Shown: positions 14,676-21,100 of the stretch, one piece after another | How positions within the stretch are numbered: position 1 is the stretch's first letter | Layout of the letters: every line of letters starts with the position of its first letter | DNA from: an uncultured Collinsella sp. | GTDB lineage: Bacteria; Actinomycetota; Coriobacteriia; Coriobacteriales; Coriobacteriaceae | Direction of reading: 5' to 3' | Assembly: GCA_900756725.1 (NCBI GenBank) | Contig: CAAELJ010000015.1 | Location: forward strand, 1-21,100 | DNA: 21,100 bases | Translations under genes and position numbers: made by a program | The notes under the pieces: model-generated | What the model was told of the DNA's origin: nothing | Databases searched by the model: none | What the model saw: only the letters and a program-made list of their open reading frames with translations

Positions 14676-14690
14676 AACTATCCCATTCTC

Positions 14691-14737
14691 TAATAATAAA
14701 AAAGAAAGGGGCTCCGTACGGATACGTGCGGAGCCCC
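14691..14737 (-). terminator. Rho-independent terminator after the iron ADH
   Basis: On the minus strand GGGGCTCCGCACG and its complement (14708-14737) form a 13-bp stem with one G-T pair and a four-base loop. TTTCTTTTTTATTATTA follows (14707 down to 14691). This is a textbook terminator 22 bp after the stop of the 14760-15983 gene. It separates that gene from the two glycerol dehydrogenase genes. Confidence 0.92.
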
Positions 14738-14759
14738 TCGTTACGATAACAAGAGTCGA

Positions 14760-15983
14760 TTAGAAATCGATGTCGGTGTCGTAGTAGCAGGCCTTGAGAA
14801 TCTTCTCGAAGTCGGCAGCCTTGGTCTCACGCGGGTTCTCGGGCGTGCAGGCGTCGGTCTCGGCGTTCGCGGCGATCTCGGGAAGCTTGGCGAGGAACTC
14901 CTCCTCGGAGACCATCTGCGGGTTCTCGGCGTCGACCTTCACGCCACCATTCGCGTAATCCTTGATGGACTGCGGAATGTTGAGCTGGTCGTTGAGGTCG
15001 CGAATCTTCTGGACGAGCGCGGCGATGAGCTCCTCGTTGGTCTCGCCGGGAAGGTGCAGGATCTCCTTGGCCACGTAAGCATAACGCTCGGCAGCACGGG
15101 GATCCTTGGAGTTCCACTGGATGACCTTGCCCAGGTACATGGCGTTAGCAGCACCGTGGATGATGTGGCCGTTCTCGAAGGCAGCACCGGTCTTGTGAGC
15201 CATGGAGTGAACGATGCCGAGCAGGCCCGAGGAGAAGGCGATACCGGCGATGCACTGAGCCTCGTGCATGTGCTGACGGGCCTCATGGTCGCCAGCATAG
15301 GACTTGGGCAGCCACTCAACGATCTCGCGGATGCCGTGCAGAGCGTTGGCGTCGGTGAACATAGAGGCGCAGGTGGAAACGTAGGCCTCCATGCAGTGGG
15401 TCAGAGCGTCCATGCCGGTGTGAGCGCACAGCTTGGCGGGCATGGTGTAGGTGAGCTCGGGGTCGACGATGGCGACATCAGGGGTGATGTTGAAGTCGGC
15501 CAGCGGGTACTTGATGCCCTTGGCGTAGTCGGTAATGACGGAGAAGGCAGTGACCTCGGTAGCGGTACCGGAGGTAGAGGAGATGGCGCAGAAGTGAGCC
15601 TTCTGACGCAGCTCGGGGAAGCTGAACGGCTGGATGATGTTATCGAAGGACTCCTCGGGATACTCGTAGAAGACCCACATGGCCTTAGCGGCATCGATGG
15701 GCGAGCCGCCGCCGATGGCGATAATCCAGTCGGGCTCGAACTCGCGCATGGCCTCGGCGCCCTTCATGACCGTCTCGATGGACGGATCGGACTCGACGCC
15801 CTCGAACAGCTTGACCTCCATGCCGGCCTCTTTGAGGTCGGCCTCAACGTCCTGCAGGAACCCGCCGCGGCGCATAGAGCTGCCGCCAGAAACGATGATG
15901 GCCTTCTTGCCCTTGAGGTTCTTCACCTCGTGGCGAGCGCCCTCACCAAAGTACAGATCGCGAGGATTGGTAAAACGTCCCAT
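14760..15983 (-). CDS. Iron-containing alcohol dehydrogenase (AdhE C-domain-like)
   Basis: A 407-residue type III alcohol dehydrogenase, expected to reduce an aldehyde to an alcohol with NAD(P)H in fermentation. It has the cofactor motif GGGSPIDAAK (91-100), the family motif STSGTATEVTAFSVITD (136-152), iron ligands Asp192 and His196 (GMDALTHCMEAYVS), then His259/His263 (VHSMAHKTGA) and a histidine in NGHIIHGAANA (273/276). The sequence is closest in style to the C-terminal domain of AdhE, but no acetyl-CoA-reducing aldehyde dehydrogenase domain is attached. The spacing before the last ligand appears three residues longer than in AdhE or FucO as I recall them. AGGAGG precedes the start at 15983; a longer frame upstream lacks such a site. 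A terminator follows, so it may be a single-gene unit. Confidence 0.91.
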   Translation of the reverse strand: MGRFTNPRDLYFGEGARHEVKNLKGKKAIIVSGGSSMRRGGFLQDVEADLKEAGMEVKLFEGVESDPSIETVMKGAEAMREFEPDWIIAIGGGSPIDAAKAMWVFYEYPEESFDNIIQPFSFPELRQKAHFCAISSTSGTATEVTAFSVITDYAKGIKYPLADFNITPDVAIVDPELTYTMPAKLCAHTGMDALTHCMEAYVSTCASMFTDANALHGIREIVEWLPKSYAGDHEARQHMHEAQCIAGIAFSSGLLGIVHSMAHKTGAAFENGHIIHGAANAMYLGKVIQWNSKDPRAAERYAYVAKEILHLPGETNEELIAALVQKIRDLNDQLNIPQSIKDYANGGVKVDAENPQMVSEEEFLAKLPEIAANAETDACTPENPRETKAADFEKILKACYYDTDIDF

Positions 15984-16483
15984 ACTGTGCCTCCTAAACA
16001 AGCCCCTCTTAGACTTGCGTATATAACGGAGCACCCGATTGGCTCCGTTAGGACCGTTTTGCGCGTTGCCGGCGATGACAATGCGCGATGTCTAAACGTC
16101 TCAACGCTCAGACAAACATTATTCTACCGTTCTGGTTGGTCAGTTATTCACCTAAAGCCGACAATGATGAAACGTTTTTTCTATCCCTGAAGACCCTTGT
16201 GGGGCATTCATACTCCCAAGCTGGGCAAACGTTTTATCAAGGTTGACCACATATCCCGGGCAGGACTGTGGCCCTCCAAAATGTGCCCCGTTCGCCGCCA
16301 AAAATCGACCGTTTGCGGCATCGTGATACCACTCAGTCGTCCAAGGTGCCGACATTTGTGCGACATCCGTCTTCGTGGTGCAAAGGTGCATGTCCAAGTG
16401 CGGCACCCCCGGTGTGCCACATGCGGGTAAACTAGAACCTTATATAGAGACATTTGAACCCTAACCGCAGCAAAGGAGGCCCC
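15984..16483. other. 500-bp divergent spacer, iron ADH / helical-repeat operon
   Basis: No convincing gene is present; short frames on both strands lack ribosome binding sites. At 16024-16050 TAACGGAGC pairs with GCTCCGTTA (9 bp, 9-base loop) in the expected leader or promoter of the iron ADH, touching a TATATA on the minus strand. At 16388-16424 GCATGT pairs with ACATGC and GGCAC with GTGCC inside, about 60 bp before the next gene. TAAACT (16428) and TATATA (16441) are possible -10 elements for that gene, without clear -35 partners. The length is unusual for this compact window. Confidence 0.5.
16024..16050 (-). promoter_or_regulatory. 9-bp inverted repeat upstream of the iron ADH
   Basis: TAACGGAGC (16024-16032) and GCTCCGTTA (16042-16050) are perfect complements around a nine-base loop, 41 bp upstream of the ADH start codon. 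On the minus strand the right half runs into TATATA. It could be an operator overlapping the promoter or a 5' mRNA hairpin. It does not match the Rex consensus that I know. Confidence 0.4.
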
Positions 16484-17560
16484 ATGGCATTCGATCCCAT
16501 TCAAGAGGATTGCCATCGCCTCGTTCTTGAGGCCTTGCGCCGCGACAATATCCCGCTCACCGACGGTGCCGCCGTAGAGCGTCTGATGGAACAATTCACC
16601 CGCAACCCCGCGCCGCTCATCGTGCACGACCGCGACCGCGCCGGGCACCTCATTGCCAAGGTGATCGAGGCTGTCGACTACCGCATTCCCTTTATCCCTG
16701 ACGATACCCAGGCAGAGCAAGAAGAGGCCGCTGCCGAGAACATGCTTCGCGAGGCAGCCGCGCTCGACCCCACCAACTGGGATGCCCAGCGCATGCTGAC
16801 CGCCCTCACCGCCAACTCCAACGAGGAGTACGTACAGTACCTGGTATCCAAGCGCGATGAAGTCGAGCACGACCTGGCACTCAAGATCGCCTCGGCGCAG
16901 GACCCCTACGAGCGTGAGGCCGCAGGCGACCTTATGCGCCGCCCCTACCTGCGCTGGCTTGCCGCCCTTGCGTCGCGCGCCCTCATTAGCGGCCGCTATC
17001 GCATGTCGCTCGAAGCCGCAAACTGCAGCCTCGACTTTGCCCCCAACGATCCGGCCGGCGTCCGTCACACCGCGATGCTCGCCATGGCGAAGCTCGAATA
17101 CCCCGCTGAGGAGCTCAAGCGCTTTCGCTCTGCCCACTCCGTCCCCTATCTCACCAACACGCCGCTACGCCGTCGTCCCAAGGACGCGGAGCGCGACTTG
17201 GACCCATGGACGCTCATCGCGCTGATGAGCGCTGCCTGGCGCGAGCTGGACTACGAGGGTGCCGAGCACTACTTGCGCATCCTTGCACGCTCGTGCCCAC
17301 ACGCAGCCGAGGCGCTCTATTTCCAAACCGAGTTTCCCGATGGCGTCTATGCCCGCGTCAACGTGGGCGTGGGCTCCACCGACGAGCTTGTCCTTGCGCT
17401 GTCCGAGGCGACGCCGGTACTGCAAGAGGGCTTGGGCGCCCCCGACAACGCCAGCTTTGCCGCCTGGGTCGCCACCAACGATATCGTGCGTTCCCAGATT
17501 GACGAGCGCATCCTGCGGGCGGCCGAGCAGGGCCTGCCGTTTAAGGGAGGAGACCTCTAA
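16484..17560 (+). CDS. Helical-repeat (TPR-like) protein A of unknown function
   Basis: Function not recognised. The 358-residue, all-helical, acidic protein has no signal peptide or membrane segment. TPR-like helical pairs appear at about 83-104 (ENMLREAAALDPTNWDAQ), 160-192 (RALISGRYRMSLEAANCSLD, then FAPNDP) and 240-277 (PWTLIALMSAAWRELDYEGA). AAAGGAGG lies four bases before the ATG at 16484; a start 30 bp upstream is rejected. The stop codon overlaps the next start (TAATG at 17558-17562), so the two genes are translationally coupled. Residues about 157-280 align by eye with 173-290 of the next protein, sharing RYR, (A)xLAxAxLE and DPW/SPW at matching spacing, so they are distant paralogues. 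Position upstream of the lipid II amidating enzyme suggests, but does not show, a cell-envelope role. Confidence 0.8.
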   Translation: MAFDPIQEDCHRLVLEALRRDNIPLTDGAAVERLMEQFTRNPAPLIVHDRDRAGHLIAKVIEAVDYRIPFIPDDTQAEQEEAAAENMLREAAALDPTNWDAQRMLTALTANSNEEYVQYLVSKRDEVEHDLALKIASAQDPYEREAAGDLMRRPYLRWLAALASRALISGRYRMSLEAANCSLDFAPNDPAGVRHTAMLAMAKLEYPAEELKRFRSAHSVPYLTNTPLRRRPKDAERDLDPWTLIALMSAAWRELDYEGAEHYLRILARSCPHAAEALYFQTEFPDGVYARVNVGVGSTDELVLALSEATPVLQEGLGAPDNASFAAWVATNDIVRSQIDERILRAAEQGLPFKGGDL

Positions 17561-18603
17561 TGGATCCGAGCGTCTACATCCCCGCCTACCTGGAGCGCGC
17601 CTACCTTGCGTCGCACCCCGAACTCACCGATGCAGCACGCGAGCTTGTCCATAACGACGTGAGCGTCAACCCTCATAAGTATGCGCAGACCGAGCATGCC
17701 CAGGCACTGCTGTCCTATGCAGGCGTCCACCGCCACCTGCTCGACGAGCTCCATCGCATCGAGGACATGGGCAGCGACGAGGAGTTTGAACAGACGCGCA
17801 ACCACCTGTTCGACGATACGCGCGATGAGCTGCTCAAGATCGTCCGCGTCGACGCGCTGGCCGTCGATGCCCAGCTGCTCGCCATCATTTTGGCGGACAC
17901 GCCCGTCGACGCCTGTCTGGGCGACCTGATGAAACTCGAGGCGACCACGACCGATTACCTGCAGCAAAGCGTGCCCGGGTTCGACATGGAGGCCCCGCAC
18001 TACTGGGCCAACAAGGTGCTGGCAGACGGCGTGACGGCGGCCGATCTCACCGTAAGCGAGCCGGCTCTTATCGGGTGGCTCCACACGCTCGAGGCCATCT
18101 CGCAGCTGTGCATGGCGAGCGCTCGCTACCGTGCTGCCGCCAACTACGCCCGCCGCGTCCTTAAGGCGGAAGGCTATCCCACCCGAGCTGCAGGCACCGT
18201 GCTACTCGCCCTCGCTCGCCTAGAAGACGAGGACGGCTTTTTTGCCCTGGCCCACCAGCTCGAGGAGCAGATGGGGGCCGATACCCTCGAGAACTCCCCC
18301 TGGTACCTGCTCGCCCGCACGATCTTGCTGTTCAAAACGAACAAGATGCGCCCGGCGACACGCGCGCTGCGTGAGTTTGCCAACCGCTGCGAGGGCGGCG
18401 CGTTCTTTTTGCTGAACCCCATGTATCAGACGCCGTATCTTCCCTGCCGGCCCGAACCGCACGACCCCTGGGACCTTTCGCATCAGGCAGTTTGGGAGGC
18501 CGACGGCATCATCTCGGATACTCCCGACTTTGCCCCCTGGGCCAGCGCTTGCGAAGACGTATCGCAGCTTGCCCAGGAATTTGCGCGCCGCTACGGCTTT
18601 TAA
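17560..18603 (+). CDS. Helical-repeat (TPR-like) protein B, paralogue of A
   Basis: Function not recognised. The 347-residue, helical, acidic protein has no leader or membrane segment. The C-terminal half carries TPR-like helices at about 185-235 (ARYRAAANYARRVLKAEGYP, then VLLALARLEDEDG) and 246-275 (SPWYLLARTILLFKTNKMRP). Both align with protein A. The N-terminal half (1-140) is different from A and rich in Asp, Glu and His. The start ATG overlaps the stop of A by one base, and no independent ribosome binding site is needed, although GGGAGGAG lies just upstream. The gap to the MurT-GatD gene is 45 bp with no terminator, so the three genes probably form one operon. A heterodimer with A is a reasonable guess from paralogy and coupling. 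Confidence 0.8.
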   Translation: MDPSVYIPAYLERAYLASHPELTDAARELVHNDVSVNPHKYAQTEHAQALLSYAGVHRHLLDELHRIEDMGSDEEFEQTRNHLFDDTRDELLKIVRVDALAVDAQLLAIILADTPVDACLGDLMKLEATTTDYLQQSVPGFDMEAPHYWANKVLADGVTAADLTVSEPALIGWLHTLEAISQLCMASARYRAAANYARRVLKAEGYPTRAAGTVLLALARLEDEDGFFALAHQLEEQMGADTLENSPWYLLARTILLFKTNKMRPATRALREFANRCEGGAFFLLNPMYQTPYLPCRPEPHDPWDLSHQAVWEADGIISDTPDFAPWASACEDVSQLAQEFARRYGF

Positions 18604-18648
18604 CGGCACAAACGTCACGACCATGTCATTCACGTTAGGAACGGCTTC

Positions 18649-20826
18649 ATGAACTTCCGCTCATCTCTCGCCTGCACCTCGAGCGATATCGCCCGCTGGG
18701 GACTGCGCTCCGTCCTTAAGCGCCAGGGCGGCGTACTCCCCGGCCGTATCGCCATGAAGATCGACCCCGAGCTGCTAAGCGACCTCGCGGGCCTTGTCGA
18801 CCGCAGCGTGGTGATCACCGGCACCAACGGCAAGACCACCACCTCCAACCTCATCGCCGATGCCGTTGCCGCCAGCGGCGCCACCGTGGTATGCAACCGT
18901 GCCGGAAACAACATGGAGCCGGGCGTGGTGGGCGCGTTGCTCGAGGCGCGCGGCAACCTTAAGCGAACCGCCAGCAGCAAGCGCGTAGGCGTCTTTGAGT
19001 GCGACGAGCTCTACACGGCGCGCGTCCTGCCCAAGCTCAAGCCGACCTACTTTGTGCTGCTCAACCTGTTCCGCGACCAGCTGGACCGCTACGGTGAGAT
19101 CGACCACACCCAGGACGTCATCGCCCACGCGCTGGAGCTTTCGCCGACAACGACGCTCATCTATAACGCCGACGACCCGCTGTGCGCCGCGATCGCCGCG
19201 CGCGTTCCCAATGCAAGCATCGCCTTTGGCATCGACGGCGCCACCGACACCGAGTCTGACCGCATTAGCGACTCGCGCTTTTGCTCGCAGTGCAACACCC
19301 CGTTGGAGTACGACTACGTGCAATACGGCCAGCTCGGCGCCTATCATTGTCCTTCGTGCGGCTGGAGTCGCCCAGCGCTGCTCCGTCGCGTGACAGGCGT
19401 TGAGCTCACCTGCGACGGCTACGGCTTTGACCTGAACTTTGGACCCAATACCGACGCACCCGCAACGCACATCGCCACGCGCTACAACGGCTTGTACATG
19501 GTCTACAACGTTGCCGCCGCCTTCTTTGCGGCGCGCGAGCTGGGCGTGGACGCGGCGCATCTGCAGCCCACGCTCGATGCCTACGTCCCCGCCGGCGGGC
19601 GCATGGGCCGCTGGGAAATCGCTGGCCGTACCGTCGAGGCAAATCTGGCCAAAAATCCCGTGGGCTTCGATCGCCAGATCCAGTCCATTAAAACGGCAGG
19701 CGGCAGGCTCTGCGCCTTCTTCCTGAACGACAACGACGCCGACGGCCACGATGTATCGTGGATCTACGACGTCGACTTCGAGCGCATCGCCGATACCCCA
19801 GGTCTTATCGCCTTTGTCGGGGGTACACGCGCGCACGATATGCAGGTACGCCTGAAGTACGCCGGCATCGACTCCGCCATCATCTCGAATATCGAGCAGG
19901 CGATCGGTGCCGTGGCGGACGAGGAGGCTGGTGATACTTTCTACGCCGTCGCCAACTACACGGCCTTCCCGCCGCTGATCAAGGAGCTCGACGAGCTTAA
20001 GAGCACCGATGCGAGCTCGGTCGCCTCCCACGCCGTAACGCGCGCCGATGGCAGCGCTGTCCCCACCGACATTGCGCCGGTCGAGCTTTCGCGCCCGCTA
20101 CGCATCGTCTACCTGTATCCCGATGCCCTCAACCTCTATGGCGACGGCGGCAACGTCATTGCCCTCGAGCGCCGCTGCGCCTGGCGTGGCATCCCCGTGC
20201 GCGTGGACGAGGTCCGTATGGGCGAGTCGCTCGATCTCACCGACGCCGACATCGTCATGATGGGCGGTGGCTCCGACCGCGATCAGCTGGCCGTGGCACA
20301 CGAGCTGTTCGCTCAAAAAGACAAGGTCGCGGCCTATGTTGAGGATGGCGGCTCGCTGCTCGCTATCTGTGGCAGCTATCAGCTGCTCGGCCGTTCGTAC
20401 TATATGGGCGAGAATCGCATCGAGGGCCTGGGCGTCATTGCCGCCGAGACCGTGCGCGGCTCCGACCGTCTGATCGGCAACGTCGCCGTCAAGACCGACC
20501 TGTCACCCGAGCCCTTTGTGGGATTCGAGAACCACGGCGGCCGCACCCTGCTCGATGCAGAGGCCACGCCGCTCGGAACGTCCGTCGTCACGGGTACCGG
20601 TAACAACGGCGACGATGGCTTTGAGGGCATCATCTACAAGGGCGTCATCGGCACGTACCTACACGGACCGGCACTGCCCAAGAACCCCGAGCTCGCCGAC
20701 TGGCTCATCGCCCACGCTCTCGAGCGCCGTGGCGATGCACGGGCCACCGCTCTGCTGCCGCTCAAGCCCCTCGACGACACTTACGAGCACGCCGCCCACG
20801 ACGCCGCGATGAAGCTCCTCCTCTAA
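18649..20826 (+). CDS. murT-gatD: Lipid II isoglutaminyl synthase, MurT-GatD fusion
   Basis: Amidates the alpha-carboxyl of D-glutamate in the lipid II stem peptide, using glutamine and ATP, on the cytoplasmic face of the membrane. The 725-residue protein joins two subunits that are separate in Staphylococcus and Streptococcus. Residues 1 to ~450 are MurT: P-loop GTNGKTTT (58-65), a four-cysteine zinc ribbon (Cys212, 215, 234, 237) and the C-terminal domain with VSWIYDVDFE. Asp374 there is the likely equivalent of the MurT aspartate that completes the GatD triad. A linker of about 35 residues rich in Ala, Ser and Asp follows. Residues 485-725 are GatD: DALNLYGDGGN, nucleophile Cys574 in AICGSYQLLG, GFENHGGRT and His672 in YLHGPALPKN. 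The reading frame is uninterrupted across the junction. AGGAA precedes the start. It is the last gene of the operon, followed by a terminator. Confidence 0.95.
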   Translation: MNFRSSLACTSSDIARWGLRSVLKRQGGVLPGRIAMKIDPELLSDLAGLVDRSVVITGTNGKTTTSNLIADAVAASGATVVCNRAGNNMEPGVVGALLEARGNLKRTASSKRVGVFECDELYTARVLPKLKPTYFVLLNLFRDQLDRYGEIDHTQDVIAHALELSPTTTLIYNADDPLCAAIAARVPNASIAFGIDGATDTESDRISDSRFCSQCNTPLEYDYVQYGQLGAYHCPSCGWSRPALLRRVTGVELTCDGYGFDLNFGPNTDAPATHIATRYNGLYMVYNVAAAFFAARELGVDAAHLQPTLDAYVPAGGRMGRWEIAGRTVEANLAKNPVGFDRQIQSIKTAGGRLCAFFLNDNDADGHDVSWIYDVDFERIADTPGLIAFVGGTRAHDMQVRLKYAGIDSAIISNIEQAIGAVADEEAGDTFYAVANYTAFPPLIKELDELKSTDASSVASHAVTRADGSAVPTDIAPVELSRPLRIVYLYPDALNLYGDGGNVIALERRCAWRGIPVRVDEVRMGESLDLTDADIVMMGGGSDRDQLAVAHELFAQKDKVAAYVEDGGSLLAICGSYQLLGRSYYMGENRIEGLGVIAAETVRGSDRLIGNVAVKTDLSPEPFVGFENHGGRTLLDAEATPLGTSVVTGTGNNGDDGFEGIIYKGVIGTYLHGPALPKNPELADWLIAHALERRGDARATALLPLKPLDDTYEHAAHDAAMKLLL

Positions 20827-20833
20827 CGCCCCG

Positions 20834-20870
20834 CCACCACAAAGGGGACAGGCACCTTTGTGGTGGTTTT
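20834..20870 (+). terminator. Terminator of the murT-gatD operon
   Basis: CCACCACAAAGG (20834-20845) and CCTTTGTGGTGG (20855-20866) form a perfect 12-bp stem with a nine-base loop, followed by four T. It lies 7 bp after the stop codon. The loop region reads GGGACAGGCAC, similar to the GGGACAGGTAC in the hairpin at 10973-11003. Confidence 0.8.
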
Positions 20871-20885
20871 GACCTGCCACGGCAG

Positions 20886-21045
20886 TTTGTCTCAATCTGT
20901 AACATCTAGACCGTTAAAAGTCGTCTTACTGTTACAGATTGAGATATTCGTCCCGACGCCCGCCGTTTGTCTCGATCTGTAACAGATAGAGCCGATTTGC
21001 CCGCCCAGATGTTACAGATTGAGATATTTGAAAATCAGGATAGGG
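20886..21045. repeat. Two tandem 80-bp units, each a 14-bp palindromic pair
   Basis: Unit 1 has arms TCTCAATCTGTAAC (20890-20903) and GTTACAGATTGAGA (20931-20944). Unit 2 has TCTCGATCTGTAAC (20970-20983) and GTTACAGATTGAGA (21011-21024). Corresponding arms are exactly 80 bp apart, and both units begin TTTGTCTC and end with ATATT after the right arm. The 27-base loops differ almost completely. The arms are therefore conserved while the insides drift, which fits palindromic intergenic repeats or protein-binding pairs better than a recent simple duplication. Confidence 0.85.
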
Positions 21046-21100
21046 AGCCAGCTCCTGTGTGGTGGTTTTCCAGTTTGCCAACGATATACGCGCCGGCAAA

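Noticed and set aside
16024..16050. Rex redox-sensor operator before the iron ADH
   Set aside because: The inverted repeat TAACGGAGC/GCTCCGTTA does not resemble the TTGTGAAnnnnnnTTCACAA-type Rex motif.
15054..16190. 378-codon plus-strand frame opposite the iron ADH
   Set aside because: Antisense shadow with low-complexity Gly/Val/Leu/His composition.
16152..16430. Short frames on both strands in the 15984-16483 spacer
   Set aside because: No ribosome binding sites, Cys/Arg-rich random-looking composition, and they overlap each other on opposite strands.
20886..21045. CRISPR-like array
   Set aside because: Only two units, repeat arms alternate in orientation, and the 14-bp arms are too short for CRISPR repeats; no cas genes are present.

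Overview
The window is about 21 kb of GC-rich bacterial chromosome with dense, mostly short-gapped genes and no rRNA, tRNA, CRISPR array or insertion sequence that I can see. Gene content (a MurT/GatD-type lipid II amidation enzyme, a maltose-type PTS with a family 4 glycosidase, several metal-dependent alcohol dehydrogenases, a polyferredoxin-like protein) fits an anaerobic, fermentative, high-GC Gram-positive gut bacterium. The style of the genes and of the short palindromic intergenic repeats suggests a member of the Coriobacteriia such as Collinsella. That placement is inference, not a database result.

Layout. (1) 93-2972: guaA (GMP synthase, minus) and a type I asparaginase (plus) diverge from a 267-bp spacer that holds a candidate promoter and inverted repeat. 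(2) 2973-3973: a spacer with two inverted copies of a short repeat, then a small Xre-type regulator (minus) and an unrecognised 129-residue protein (plus) that diverge from a perfect 24-bp palindrome. (3) 3983-5454: ychF and a small DUF1648-like membrane protein, minus strand, probably one transcript. (4) 5582-10891: an alpha-glucoside utilisation locus. A PTS IICB permease and a 6-phospho-alpha-glucosidase lie on the minus strand; a zinc-dependent sorbitol-type dehydrogenase and a GntR/UTRA regulator lie on the plus strand. The two arms share a control region (8688-9044) with three related palindromic sites. (5) 11023-15983: four minus-strand genes, an AdhE-like iron alcohol dehydrogenase, two tandem glycerol-dehydrogenase paralogues and a multi-cluster Fe-S protein. 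(6) 16484-20826: two translationally coupled, distantly paralogous helical-repeat proteins followed by a single polypeptide that joins MurT and GatD. (7) 20827-21100: a terminator and two tandem 80-bp units, each a 14-bp inverted repeat around a different loop.

How the genes work together. In region 4 the PTS would import and phosphorylate a disaccharide, the glycosidase would cleave it to glucose 6-phosphate plus an aglycone, and the dehydrogenase could oxidise a polyol aglycone, so sugar alcohols such as maltitol are a testable substrate class. Region 5 looks like a redox-balancing fermentation block. Region 6 amidates the peptidoglycan precursor lipid II; the two helical-repeat proteins are linked to it only by position.

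The most notable items are the MurT-GatD fusion with its coupled partner genes, the divergent sugar-alcohol-like operon with its operator set, the palindrome-controlled Xre/unknown pair, and several families of palindromic intergenic repeats.
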